IMG/VR virus record: IMGVR_UViG_3300009159_000112 | Span: 1-44,647 of that record | Reading direction: 5' to 3' (one strand) | DNA: 44,647 nt | DNA from: a virus | Shown: piece by piece, positions 1 to 7,640 of the stretch | Layout: every line of letters starts with the position of its first letter | How positions within the stretch are numbered: the stretch's first letter is position 1 | Made by a program: the position numbers and the translations under genes | Notes under the pieces: model-generated | What the model saw: only the letters and a program-made list of their open reading frames with translations | Told to the model about the DNA's origin: nothing | Databases searched by the model: none

Positions 1-150
1 CGATAATACCATGCATTATTAGCCTTACACCGATAATACCATGCATTATTAGCCTTACACCGATAATACCATGCATTATTAGCCTTACACCTATAGTACC
101 ATGCATTATTAGCCTAACACCGACAATACCTTCAATTATTACACTTGTTG
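1..150 (+). repeat. 30-bp tandem repeat, about 4-5 copies
   Basis: Bases 1-90 hold three identical 30-bp copies, starting CGATAATACCATGCATTATT. A fourth copy with several changes follows (91-120), then a degenerate fifth. The array runs off the left edge. It is in frame with the CDS and encodes IIPCIISLTP units, so it is a coding repeat that probably expands and contracts by recombination or slippage. Confidence 0.9.
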
Positions 151-1316
151 GTGTTACATTGCCTTCAATTATTACATTTGGCCCTGCTCCAGCTTTAGGC
201 CCAGTCCAATTTGGTGCTGCTCCAGTAATTGGCCCAATTGCATTTGGCCCTGCTCCAGCTTTAGGCCCAGTTGTTTTTGGTGCTGCTCCAGCTTTAGGCC
301 CAGTCCAATTTGGTGCTGCTCCAGCTTTAGGCCCAGTCCAATTTGGTGCTGCTCCAGCTTTAGGACCAGTTCTATTTGGCCCTGCTCCAGCTTTAGGCCC
401 AATTCAATTTGGCCCTGCTAATGTTCCGTCTACCATACAGGTTCAAGACAGTATTCCAGAAACTATAACCGTTACAGGTGGTTGTTTTCCTAGTCAAATT
501 ATTTTAACTGGAAATACCATTCCAAATGTAATTAGTTTTACAGATTCCAAAATACCAGACACAATTTTAATAGCTGGTGGCAGTAGTATTCCTACTGAAA
601 TTGATCTTAATTATGGTAGCCCACCAACAATTAGTGTTTTTTGGGGAACTCCCCCAGTAGTTACATGTACTGTAAACATTGTATGTCCATCTTCTGCTTT
701 ATATGCAGCCAATAATGCAAGAAATTCATTATATGAAGATTCCGATAAATTAAAATTTAGTGATTTAACAATGCAAATGGATTACGATACAAATGGTATT
801 CCAAAAGAAATCAACTTAATAGTACCTGAAATTAGAGACATTCAAGTATTACACGATATTCCTGAATACATTCAGATACAAATGCCAGAAATAAAAGACA
901 TAAAAATAAAACTTGAAGATAAACTTCCAACTGAAATTAAAATTGTAAGTGATTTTCCTAGCATTATCCAAATAGATGCTGGAAACATGCCAAATACTAT
1001 ATTTTTAAAATCGGAAAATATACCAAGTATTATTAGATTAGAGAGTGACATTGAATTGCCATGCATGATTAAGTTTGATGTTGGAAATATTCCTCAATCA
1101 ATTAGTATAACTGGTATTCCTGATTTCATTGAGATAAGGGGATCAATACCATCGGAAATAAACTTGAAAATGCCTGAAAATCCAGAGATTGAAATGGTAT
1201 ACAAAGGCAGTCCAATTGAAGTTAAAATTGAATTAGACTATAAAAAAATTCTTGGAGATGAAAATGGAGAAGACTATCCGTGTTTTGCAATCATACCATG
1301 TAAAAACAAGAAATGA
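1..1316 (+). CDS. Repetitive beta-rich structural protein, 5'-truncated by the window edge
   Basis: The reading frame is open from base 3 to the TGA at 1314-1316, so this is the C-terminal part (about 437 codons) of a longer protein. The first four units are the 10-residue repeat IIPCIISLTP. It is followed by about seven 11-residue units of the FGAAPALGPVQ type. The rest shows a looser pattern, IP-x-x-I-x-L/I, repeated to the end. Regular short Pro/Ile periodicity of this kind suggests a stacked beta-strand (solenoid-like) fibre or surface protein, but no named family is recognised. The C-terminus is charged and not repetitive. A TTG at 159 could be called as a start, but the repeats continue upstream in frame without a break, so that start is probably false. 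The next gene begins inside its 3' end. Confidence 0.75.
   Translation, partial: IIPCIISLTPIIPCIISLTPIIPCIISLTPIVPCIISLTPTIPSIITLVGVTLPSIITFGPAPALGPVQFGAAPVIGPIAFGPAPALGPVVFGAAPALGPVQFGAAPALGPVQFGAAPALGPVLFGPAPALGPIQFGPANVPSTIQVQDSIPETITVTGGCFPSQIILTGNTIPNVISFTDSKIPDTILIAGGSSIPTEIDLNYGSPPTISVFWGTPPVVTCTVNIVCPSSALYAANNARNSLYEDSDKLKFSDLTMQMDYDTNGIPKEINLIVPEIRDIQVLHDIPEYIQIQMPEIKDIKIKLEDKLPTEIKIVSDFPSIIQIDAGNMPNTIFLKSENIPSIIRLESDIELPCMIKFDVGNIPQSISITGIPDFIEIRGSIPSEINLKMPENPEIEMVYKGSPIEVKIELDYKKILGDENGEDYPCFAIIPCKNKK
172..420 (+). repeat. 33-bp tandem coding repeat, about 7 copies
   Basis: Near-identical 33-bp units encode FGAAPALGPVQ and FGPAPALGPVQ variants, with changes mostly at A/P in position 3 and in the last residue. 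The units are Gly/Ala/Pro rich and differ in composition from the 30-bp array just upstream, although both sit in one reading frame. Confidence 0.9.
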
Positions 1317-2178
1317 AAAATTTAAAATTTCAATTCGCAATCATCATTCGGGAAATCAATATGCTTTAACAGAAAACAAAAAAATTTGGGTAAGAGATTT
1401 TGGTATTAACCATGCTTCTGCTTTAGATTTAAATAATTTTTATTTAGAACATGAAATAAGTACAATTATTAACAATGAAATTATCAACAGTTATCACAAG
1501 AATTCTACTTACGAACCTGAAAATTTATTTGATAAAACAGTATTCATAGTATCTGATGGGTTTGAATTTGAAAAAACATTAGATTTAATTAATTCTGTAA
1601 ATATACGCAATCCATATATTATTCTAACAAACAATTCACTAAAGCTTTGGAATAAAAACAAGTATTTGCCAAGTCTTTTTGTAATAAACAATCCTTACAA
1701 AGATTGTTTAAGTAGCATAAACAAAAGAATATTTCCAAGATTGTTGGCAAGTACTAAAACTCATCCAGAATTTTTTAAAAATTACAATTACGGAGCAGGA
1801 TTATATGTTTATCATTCTACTCCCAATAAAAATTATCAAGCACCAATAAAAAATGATTATTCAAAGCACATAGATGATTATAGAAATCCTATTTGTGCTG
1901 CTTTAATAAATTGTTATTATGGAAATGCCAAGAATATCTATTTAATGTCTTGTTCTGATGGTTACAAAGAAAATAAACATGGTGCAATTTTAAAAAACAA
2001 CATGTATCAATATCCTCAACAAATTCTAGCAGATGAAATTATTAACGCAAATATATTTTGGTTTATGAAAAACAAACCAGAAACAAACATAAAATATTTT
2101 GGAATTGATAAAAGTTTTTATTATGCAACCTATATAAATGAAGAGGAATTTAGAGAAGATTTTCATGAACAACAATAA
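1264..2178 (+). CDS. Possible MptE-like/DUF115 or sugar-transfer-related protein
   Basis: This is a 304-residue protein from ATG 1264. That start lies 6 nt after GGAG (1254-1257), which makes it better placed than the TTG at 1252 or the ATG at 1258. It overlaps the previous gene by 53 bases. The pattern of a hydrophobic strand (TVFIVSDG), then PYIILTNNSLKLW, then NAKNIYLMSCSDGY recalls MptE-like/DUF115 proteins, which hold a Rossmann-like fold and often sit among glycan genes. The match is by eye and weak. A GT9-like enzyme and another GT-like gene lie within 4 kb, which fits a surface-glycan role. Confidence 0.5.
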   Translation: MEKTIRVLQSYHVKTRNEKFKISIRNHHSGNQYALTENKKIWVRDFGINHASALDLNNFYLEHEISTIINNEIINSYHKNSTYEPENLFDKTVFIVSDGFEFEKTLDLINSVNIRNPYIILTNNSLKLWNKNKYLPSLFVINNPYKDCLSSINKRIFPRLLASTKTHPEFFKNYNYGAGLYVYHSTPNKNYQAPIKNDYSKHIDDYRNPICAALINCYYGNAKNIYLMSCSDGYKENKHGAILKNNMYQYPQQILADEIINANIFWFMKNKPETNIKYFGIDKSFYYATYINEEEFREDFHEQQ

Positions 2179-2452
2179 TTTTTTATCTTATGATGGCTTT
2201 GACAAATGGCTAAAGAAAAATTCCATAAGTGAAAATAAAAAAAATACTTCGGAAAAAGTATATTCAAAAATAAAATTTTCAAGTTTAATTGAAAAAATAG
2301 AAGTTCATGAAGGAGACATATTTGAAATCGCAAAATGTTTTAGAAAAAATGGTGGAACAATAATTGAATCTGTAAATAATATTTTAACAATAAAGACTAA
2401 AAAAGGAATTTTTTCAATTGAAGAAAATGACACAAAACATAAAAGCTATTAA
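2165..2452 (+). CDS. Small protein with capsid-targeting-like N-terminus
   Basis: The protein has 95 residues when started at ATG 2165, after AGAGAAG. An upstream in-frame ATG at 2138 has no ribosome site and lies well inside the previous gene. The N-terminus carries FDKWLKKNSISE, which matches the F-x-x-W-L signature found at the start of several other small proteins here. The remainder is Lys/Glu-rich with a C-terminal beta-like stretch and no recognised domain. It overlaps the preceding gene by 14 bases and ends at a strong hairpin. A packaged virion protein is the inferred role. Confidence 0.6.
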   Translation: MNNNNFLSYDGFDKWLKKNSISENKKNTSEKVYSKIKFSSLIEKIEVHEGDIFEIAKCFRKNGGTIIESVNNILTIKTKKGIFSIEENDTKHKSY

Positions 2453-2486
2453 GAAAACACTACTGAAATGTAGTGTTTTCTTAATA
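2447..2486. terminator. Bidirectional terminator hairpin
   Basis: A perfect 17-bp inverted repeat (2447-2463 with 2470-2486) flanks a 6-nt loop. It has A-tracts on the left and T-rich sequence on the right. It separates two convergent genes and should stop transcription from both sides. Confidence 0.85.
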
Positions 2487-2500
2487 AAGACTAATGGTTA

Positions 2501-3097
2501 TTATTTAATTTCAACTGGTATCTCAGATTTATCAACACCAATTTTATTATTAATTCCATTATGAGCTTTTTCTTTTGCACTAGCAGGACAATTAAGGTCA
2601 TCACATGCTGCATGATAACCCCTAATATATTCAACAACTCTTGCATCTTCCAATTGGTTCATGCCACGATAATAACCTTCATGCCAAATTTTAGTAAAAT
2701 CATTGGAATCAGGTTTTTGGTTAGAAATAACCGACAAAATTCCATCCACCCTTCCAGCACTTTTAGAGTTTTCAATATCAGCTTGCCTATTATTATTTCT
2801 AATATCCATTAGCAAGTTATAATAAACTTCTCTAAAATTATCGTCATTTAGCTTTCCACCAGCAGAATTAACTGAATTTACCAAACTCAAACCTTCAATT
2901 TTATTGTTTTGGAAAATAGCAAATGCTGCCAATGCTATAACACAAAATGTCAAGATAGATATTATTAAATTTTTATAATAACTTTCTTGGTTTTTTACTG
3001 ATGTTTGATAGTTCTTCTGCACTTGTTCTTTTGAAACATTGGTTGGACTTCCAATAGAACAAGAACCCGCACTAATCGTTGAAATAGTCTCTTGCAT
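2501..3097 (-). CDS. Single-pass membrane protein of unknown function
   Basis: The protein has 198 residues. The chosen ATG at 3097 follows AGGAGA with 5-nt spacing; the TTG at 3112 lies upstream of that site and is unlikely. The N-terminal part (about 40 residues) is polar. One transmembrane segment follows (LIISILTFCVIALAAFAIF, roughly residues 44-63), then a soluble domain. That domain contains two related elements, EGYYRGMNQ and RGYHAACDD, which are GY-x-x-G/A-type turns. Orientation is not certain. It could be a host-envelope protein made during infection, but no known family is recognised. Confidence 0.65.
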   Translation of the reverse strand: MQETISTISAGSCSIGSPTNVSKEQVQKNYQTSVKNQESYYKNLIISILTFCVIALAAFAIFQNNKIEGLSLVNSVNSAGGKLNDDNFREVYYNLLMDIRNNNRQADIENSKSAGRVDGILSVISNQKPDSNDFTKIWHEGYYRGMNQLEDARVVEYIRGYHAACDDLNCPASAKEKAHNGINNKIGVDKSEIPVEIK

Positions 3098-3141
3098 GTT
3101 TTTCTCCTGCAATCCTATAAATGGGTAATTCTTTCACCAGA

Positions 3142-3501
3142 TTATTTTATATCAAACAAATTCTTTTTTTGCAACATTATTTTTTGAGACTGTAAAAAAT
3201 TTTTTGGATTTTCTTTTAGCCAATTTGAAAAAACTGGCCTATTTGTTATGGGTAAATTTGTAAATCCTTTTTCTAAAAGTCTTTTTTTCAAAGTGTCAAA
3301 ATCAACAGAAGATTCTATTACAAAATCATAATTCATATGATAAGGCTTGTAAAAATTTTCTAAAGTTTTTGTTTTTTCACTATTTAATCCAATAATTGCA
3401 AAGTTTTTAATGCTGGTTCTTGTAACTTTTTCTCCATCAAAAACCATTACAAGTATCATTCCTTTTCTATCTCTTCTAGGCATGTATAAAAAATTTTGCA
3501 T
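3142..3501 (-). CDS. Hypothetical protein
   Basis: The protein has 119 residues, starting at an ATG that directly abuts the TAA of the upstream gene (TAAATG), so translation is probably coupled. An internal Met at residue 7 (MPRRDRKG) is an alternative start. The sequence has a compact alpha/beta look, with strands MILVMVFDGEK and FAIIGLN. It ends in a Lys/Gln-rich tail with FSNWLKENPKNF, which resembles the F-x-x-W-L cargo signature but at the C-terminal side. No family is recognised. Confidence 0.6.
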   Translation of the reverse strand: MQNFLYMPRRDRKGMILVMVFDGEKVTRTSIKNFAIIGLNSEKTKTLENFYKPYHMNYDFVIESSVDFDTLKKRLLEKGFTNLPITNRPVFSNWLKENPKNFLQSQKIMLQKKNLFDIK

Positions 3502-3675
3502 TTATTCCAATTCTTTAAAAAGTAAATTTTTATTTTTTTTAATATTTTGAAAAATTTCTTGGACAGTTTGATCTTTATCAATGCTGTCTATTTCAAAATT
3601 ATTTAAAAATTCTTCTAGTGCATTTGCAGCATCTAAAAAATTAGATGCGGTATCTTTTAAAATATTGTCTTCCAT
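3502..3675 (-). CDS. Small helical protein (57 residues)
   Basis: This short reading frame starts MEDNILKDTASNFLDAANAL and ends KELE with a TAA that touches the next start codon. It is acidic and probably all-helical. There is no Shine-Dalgarno; the ATG follows AAAATAAT directly. Its start lies only 13 bp from the start of the divergent gene on the other strand. The tight coupling to the downstream gene supports it being real. Confidence 0.55.
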   Translation of the reverse strand: MEDNILKDTASNFLDAANALEEFLNNFEIDSIDKDQTVQEIFQNIKKNKNLLFKELE

Positions 3676-3688
3676 ATTATTTTAACTC

Positions 3689-4282
3689 ATGATATTATCA
3701 AATTACAAAAACATTTATAAAAACTACTGTATTTCATATTTAGGTGATAATTTTATCTATCCTGTAATATTATCTAATTTAAGAGATTTATTAGAAAAAA
3801 AATACGAAAATTTAAATATTTATTATTGCTACAACACAAAAATTTACGACAAATTCAAAAATAAAAAAAATGTAATTTCTAAAACCTTTTTGCAAGAAAA
3901 TCAAATGTTTGGTTATGTTTTTGATTTAAAAGAAAATTTTATATCAAATTCAATTGAAAACTTAATTAATTTTGAAAAATTTGATTTTTATTTTGAAATT
4001 AAAAAACAAATTTCAAGAAAGTGTTTATTAATTAAAAATTCAATAAATAATTCTTTGACAGATTTAGAAATTACAAAAATAAAAAACGAAATGTGCAAAA
4101 AAGGTTATGAAATTGTTGAAAAATTTAATAATACACAAGAAATAGGTGCTATCGCAGGAATTGAATCACCAGAGTTATTTGCAGCAGCTTTTTACGGAAT
4201 ACCAACATTTTTATTTGATAAAAAATCAACAAGTATAAATCTTTACAAGAAAATGTTTTCAAATCATGAAATTTTAAATTAA
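3689..4282 (+). CDS. Possible diverged glycosyltransferase-like protein
   Basis: The protein has 197 residues. The C-terminal stretch GIESPELFAAAFYGIPTFLF has the look of the nucleotide-sugar-binding end of GT-B enzymes, where a conserved E/S motif is followed by AAxxGIP. The N-terminal half has alternating strands and helices rich in Lys/Asn. At 197 residues it is only about half the size of a complete GT-B enzyme, so it may be a single domain or a remnant. No ribosome site is visible before the ATG, and it diverges from a gene 13 bp away. The assignment is weak. Confidence 0.45.
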   Translation: MILSNYKNIYKNYCISYLGDNFIYPVILSNLRDLLEKKYENLNIYYCYNTKIYDKFKNKKNVISKTFLQENQMFGYVFDLKENFISNSIENLINFEKFDFYFEIKKQISRKCLLIKNSINNSLTDLEITKIKNEMCKKGYEIVEKFNNTQEIGAIAGIESPELFAAAFYGIPTFLFDKKSTSINLYKKMFSNHEILN

Positions 4283-4333
4283 TTACAATAAATAGAGTTA
4301 TACAATAATACAAAATTATTAAAGGAGCAATAT

Positions 4334-4900
4334 ATGAGTCTTTTCCAAGTTAAATTAAATAATAGTGTTCAAGGCAAGCTCGATCTTAATCCAACTACAA
4401 ATATACAACTTAATACGAGCATTCAACGAACTGCATATATTACTTCTTGTAGTGGTAAGATTATGGAAATGGCAGATGGTACTGAATTTTATGGAAGTAA
4501 TTATTACAAACAGTTTGTACCAGCACCAATAGGAACTGCAACTGAAGAAACATCTTTCTTAGAAATTATTGAGGATGATGGTGGTGTTTGCATAGATAAC
4601 GAACCATACAGCATTCCAATTGTAACAGCTGTTTCAACTGTTACCACAAGTTTTGTAACCGCTGTAGATTACATAACAAATTTCAATGGTGTTGCTAATT
4701 TTATTCAAATTACCAACAATGGAGGATCAGCAGTAAATGTAAAACTAAATGGATCTACGGCAGCTGTATTTTCCATTGATAAAAGTGCTACTCAAGTATT
4801 TAACAATGGTGACATTAATGTTTCTTCTATTGCATTTAATGCAGCAACAGCAAATTCTGCTTCTATTCAAATTATTGCTGGTGTTACTATTGCTTGTTAA
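4334..4900 (+). CDS. Virion structural protein (decoration or tail type)
   Basis: The protein has 188 residues and starts after a good AAAGGAG. It is rich in Thr, Ser, Asn, Val and Ile with almost no charged helices in the second half (VTTSFVTAVDYITNF, NNGGSAVNVKLNGSTAAVFS). This is typical of beta-sandwich phage surface proteins. The strong ribosome site and its own terminator fit a highly expressed late structural gene. The exact location in the particle cannot be told. Confidence 0.6.
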   Translation: MSLFQVKLNNSVQGKLDLNPTTNIQLNTSIQRTAYITSCSGKIMEMADGTEFYGSNYYKQFVPAPIGTATEETSFLEIIEDDGGVCIDNEPYSIPIVTAVSTVTTSFVTAVDYITNFNGVANFIQITNNGGSAVNVKLNGSTAAVFSIDKSATQVFNNGDINVSSIAFNAATANSASIQIIAGVTIAC

Positions 4901-4918
4901 TTTTAATTAAAAATAAAT

Positions 4919-4949
4919 AAAAAGAGTGCAATCTATTTGCACTCTTTTT
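4919..4949 (+). terminator. Rho-independent terminator
   Basis: A 13-bp stem (AAAAAGAGTGCAA with TTGCACTCTTTTT) and a 5-nt loop lie just after the structural gene, followed by a short T-run. The next gene begins 13 bp downstream. Confidence 0.85.
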
Positions 4950-4961
4950 CTATTTTAGATC

Positions 4962-5918
4962 ATGACATTATTCAAAAACACTTTTGAAAAAGACATTAAC
5001 TTGGAAAGTTATTGCAAAAAAAGTAAACAAATTTTGTTCCGAAGAAGAACAGGAGGTTTTGGTGATATATTAATGATGAGAATGATTTTTGAAGATATTA
5101 AAAAAACTTATCCAGAATTCTCAATTCATTGGGCAATGCCTGTAAAATACCATTCTATTGCAAGCCATCCTTATGTTGATGAAATCATAGATTACGAAAA
5201 AATAAACAGAAAAAATTATATTAATTCAATAAATTTAAGTGATATTTGCATTGCTTATGAATCGGTACATAAAAAAGAATGTTTGCTGCACAGAAGTGAT
5301 ATTTGGGCTAAAAAATGTGGAATTGAATTAAAAAATCATAATATGCATTTGAATCCAAATGTAGAATCTATAGAAAAAATGAAAACATTAATGGAAGAAG
5401 TAAAAAAATTTAAAAACGGAAAAACAATAATTTTTTGTCCTTTTTCAGCAAATCAAGCAAAAGATTTGCCTGATTTTCAAATAAACTTTATCATTAATTT
5501 TTTAGAAAAAATAAAAATAAATTGTTTGGTTCTTCACGATCAAAAAGATTTAAGGCTTTATGATAAAAATTATCCTATTTTAACTGTTAATAATTTCAAA
5601 GATGTAATAGCAACACATCACTTAGCAGATGCAGTAATATCAGTTGATACTGGCCACTTACATTGTGCTGGTGGTCTTAAAAAGCCTCTTTTAGGTATTT
5701 TTGGATATATTGACGGAGATATTTATTGTAAATATTACGATTGCATATTAATTCAAAAACACCGAAAAAATAATAATTGGCCATGTGATGGGCCTTGTTG
5801 GAATTATTTTAATTGCCCAATTCCTCATGATACCCCTCAAAAACCCTGCATGACTATGATTACAGAAGAAGAAATAACAGATAAAATAAACTTATTACTA
5901 GATAAATATAACCTTTAG
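4962..5918 (+). CDS. Glycosyltransferase family 9-like protein (heptosyltransferase fold)
   Basis: The protein has 318 residues, close to the usual GT9 size. The N-terminal domain contains RRTGGFGDILMMRMIFED, the glycine-rich loop of GT9 enzymes. The C-terminal domain contains VISVDTGHLHCAGGLKKP followed by LGIFG, the family's nucleotide-sugar site with a conserved Asp-Thr and His. A Cys-rich stretch near the C-terminus (CDGPCWNYFNCP) is an add-on. GT9 enzymes move heptose or related sugars onto lipopolysaccharide or proteins. In a phage it may modify the host surface, virion proteins or another glycan. There is no Shine-Dalgarno. Confidence 0.8.
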   Translation: MTLFKNTFEKDINLESYCKKSKQILFRRRTGGFGDILMMRMIFEDIKKTYPEFSIHWAMPVKYHSIASHPYVDEIIDYEKINRKNYINSINLSDICIAYESVHKKECLLHRSDIWAKKCGIELKNHNMHLNPNVESIEKMKTLMEEVKKFKNGKTIIFCPFSANQAKDLPDFQINFIINFLEKIKINCLVLHDQKDLRLYDKNYPILTVNNFKDVIATHHLADAVISVDTGHLHCAGGLKKPLLGIFGYIDGDIYCKYYDCILIQKHRKNNNWPCDGPCWNYFNCPIPHDTPQKPCMTMITEEEITDKINLLLDKYNL

Positions 5919-5925
5919 GAAATTT

Positions 5926-6159
5926 ATGGCATCATATATCAATCATGACAATATAAAAATAATCACAAAAGATGGAGAAATTAAAATTCATCTAAGCATT
6001 GATTTAAATGTAAATATGAATGGAGAATTTAATTCATCTGGTTACTTAAAAAAAAACAATGAAGAAACTATACTAAAGACAGAAGAAGAAAAAACTATCT
6101 GGCAAGTACCAGATTTTTCAGCTGTAAAAAACAAAGTAAACTTTGGAAAGCAAGAATGA
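5926..6159 (+). CDS. Small hypothetical protein
   Basis: The protein has 77 residues. It starts 7 bp after the glycosyltransferase, with AGGA placed 6 nt before the ATG. The first half alternates short beta-like stretches (IKIITKDGEIKIHLSIDLNVN); the second half is charged and ends PDFSAVKNKVNFGKQE. It stands just before the actin-like gene and is probably co-transcribed with it. No family is recognised. Confidence 0.6.
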   Translation: MASYINHDNIKIITKDGEIKIHLSIDLNVNMNGEFNSSGYLKKNNEETILKTEEEKTIWQVPDFSAVKNKVNFGKQE

Positions 6160-6172
6160 AAGAAGTGTTAAT

Positions 6173-7180
6173 ATGAAAGTAATATCTTTTGATGTTGGAA
6201 CTTACAATTTAGTTTGTTGTCAGAGAAACAAAGAAAATAATTTTTCTTATAAAAAAGAAATTAATGCATTTTTAGAACTTCCAACTGAAAATAAATTTGT
6301 CTTTAACATGATGAAAAATGCTGGAGTTCCCCTTATTGAAAAAGATAAGGTAGCATATGCTTTGGGAGAAGCAGCAGTAAACATGGCCTATACTCTGCCT
6401 AGTTTAGAATTAAAAAGGCCAATGTCAGATGGTTGTGTAAACCCAAAAGAAAAAGATGCTTTTCAAATTCTTTCTATTATGATTCATAGCTTAATTGGCG
6501 ATTTAGATGATAATGGATTATTGTATTACTGTATTCCCTCGAATGCAATAAATCAAGAAACTGATGCTGACTATCACAGTAAGGTATTAGAAGCCATATT
6601 TAATGCTTATGAAAGCACTAATGGCAATAAGATAGAAGCAAGACCAATCAACGAAGCATTAGCTCTTGTATATGCAGAAGCAGCAGATAAGAACTATACT
6701 GCTATTTCAGCCTCTTTTGGTGGGGGCATGGTTAATATTTGCTTTGCAATGTATGGAAATCCAATTTTTCAATTTGCCATTGTAAATTCTGGAGATTGGA
6801 TTGACAAACAAGCTGCAAGAGCTACTGGGGAAAGTGCTACTTTTATAAACAAAGAAAAAATGAAAGTTAGCTTGAACAAAGATCCAAAAAATTTAATTGA
6901 AAGAGCTATTCAAACACAATATAAATTAATGATAGAAAAAACAGTAACCATGATAAAAAATGGCTTAGCAAATGCTGGTAAGTCTGTAAGAATATCTGAT
7001 CCAATTGATTTTATTATTGCTGGTGGTACTTCAAGCATCGATGGATTTACTGAAGTATTTGAAGAAGTAATTAAAAGTGCTGAATTAAGCATTCCAATTG
7101 GAAAAGTCATTAGACCTCATGACCCTCTGTTTTCAGTAGCAAGAGGTTGTTTAATAGCTGCGGAGATGTCCACCAAATGA
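6173..7180 (+). CDS. ParM/StbA-like actin-fold ATPase
   Basis: The protein has 335 residues from ATG 6173; a TTG 30 bases upstream is less likely. It begins with MKVISFDVGTYN, the phosphate-1 loop of actin/ParM ATPases. A phosphate-2-like loop is seen at SFGGGMVNICF, and the adenosine motif at IIAGGTSSIDGF. ParM-type proteins polymerise into filaments that push apart DNA molecules; phage relatives may position replicating DNA or nuclei-like structures. The next gene overlaps its stop codon (ATGA), so the two products may work together, as ParM and ParR do. Confidence 0.75.
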   Translation: MKVISFDVGTYNLVCCQRNKENNFSYKKEINAFLELPTENKFVFNMMKNAGVPLIEKDKVAYALGEAAVNMAYTLPSLELKRPMSDGCVNPKEKDAFQILSIMIHSLIGDLDDNGLLYYCIPSNAINQETDADYHSKVLEAIFNAYESTNGNKIEARPINEALALVYAEAADKNYTAISASFGGGMVNICFAMYGNPIFQFAIVNSGDWIDKQAARATGESATFINKEKMKVSLNKDPKNLIERAIQTQYKLMIEKTVTMIKNGLANAGKSVRISDPIDFIIAGGTSSIDGFTEVFEEVIKSAELSIPIGKVIRPHDPLFSVARGCLIAAEMSTK

Positions 7181-7632
7181 AAATTACAAAAACAGTTTCA
7201 GATTTGGGAATAGCAGCATATATTTTGATGCAAGGATATGATTTATTAGGCAAAAAAGAAAAAGATTTTCATTTTGAAGTAGATCAAAACGATGAAAGAA
7301 AATTTGATGAATTAAAAATAAGCTATCTTGTAAGTGAATTTCATTATTTTGATCATTGTTTGATGGGAATTAAAAAATTAGAAGATTTCAATCATCCAAT
7401 TGAATCTAAGTATTATGTTACAGATTTAGGTGCAGCAGCATATTTATTAATGCACAAATTTAGAATATTAGGCAGAAAAGGAAAAAGTTATTTTTTTGAA
7501 ATCTTTTCAAACGAAGAAAACGATCAATTTCAAGACTTAAACCTACAATATGCCAATAGTGAATTTCACAATTTTGATTCAAAACTAATGTCTTTGAAAA
7601 AGATAGGAAGTTTTTTGAGACATAAAAAATAA
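7177..7632 (+). CDS. Tandem-duplicated DUF5659-like protein
   Basis: The protein has 151 residues and starts at the ATG overlapping the stop of the actin-like gene (ATGA). It has two homologous halves. Residues about 7-66 run VSDLGIAAYILM to SEFHYFDHCLMGIKK, and about 80-140 run VTDLGAAAYLLM to SEFHNFDSKLMSLKK. The motif of (S/T)DLG-x-AAYLLM followed by a small F-x-F sheet and a final helix is that of DUF5659, normally a single copy of about 60-75 residues. The translational coupling suggests a partner or regulator of the actin-like ATPase; that is inference. Confidence 0.7.
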   Translation: MKITKTVSDLGIAAYILMQGYDLLGKKEKDFHFEVDQNDERKFDELKISYLVSEFHYFDHCLMGIKKLEDFNHPIESKYYVTDLGAAAYLLMHKFRILGRKGKSYFFEIFSNEENDQFQDLNLQYANSEFHNFDSKLMSLKKIGSFLRHKK

Positions 7633-7640
7633 CTACTTTT

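Noticed and set aside
1-150. CRISPR-like direct repeats at the left edge
   Set aside because: Units are contiguous with no spacers and are in frame as protein repeats.
172-402. Minus-strand open frame over the 33-bp repeats (KLEQGQ type repeats)
   Set aside because: It exists only because the repeat lacks stops on both strands; the plus-strand frame continues outside the repeats while the minus frame does not.
6910-7110. Minus-strand frame inside the actin-like gene
   Set aside because: Antisense to a clear ATPase domain, with no ribosome site.
7147-7176. Longer N-terminus for the DUF5659-like protein from TTG 7147
   Set aside because: The ATG at 7177 overlaps the upstream stop as ATGA, and the domain begins right after it.
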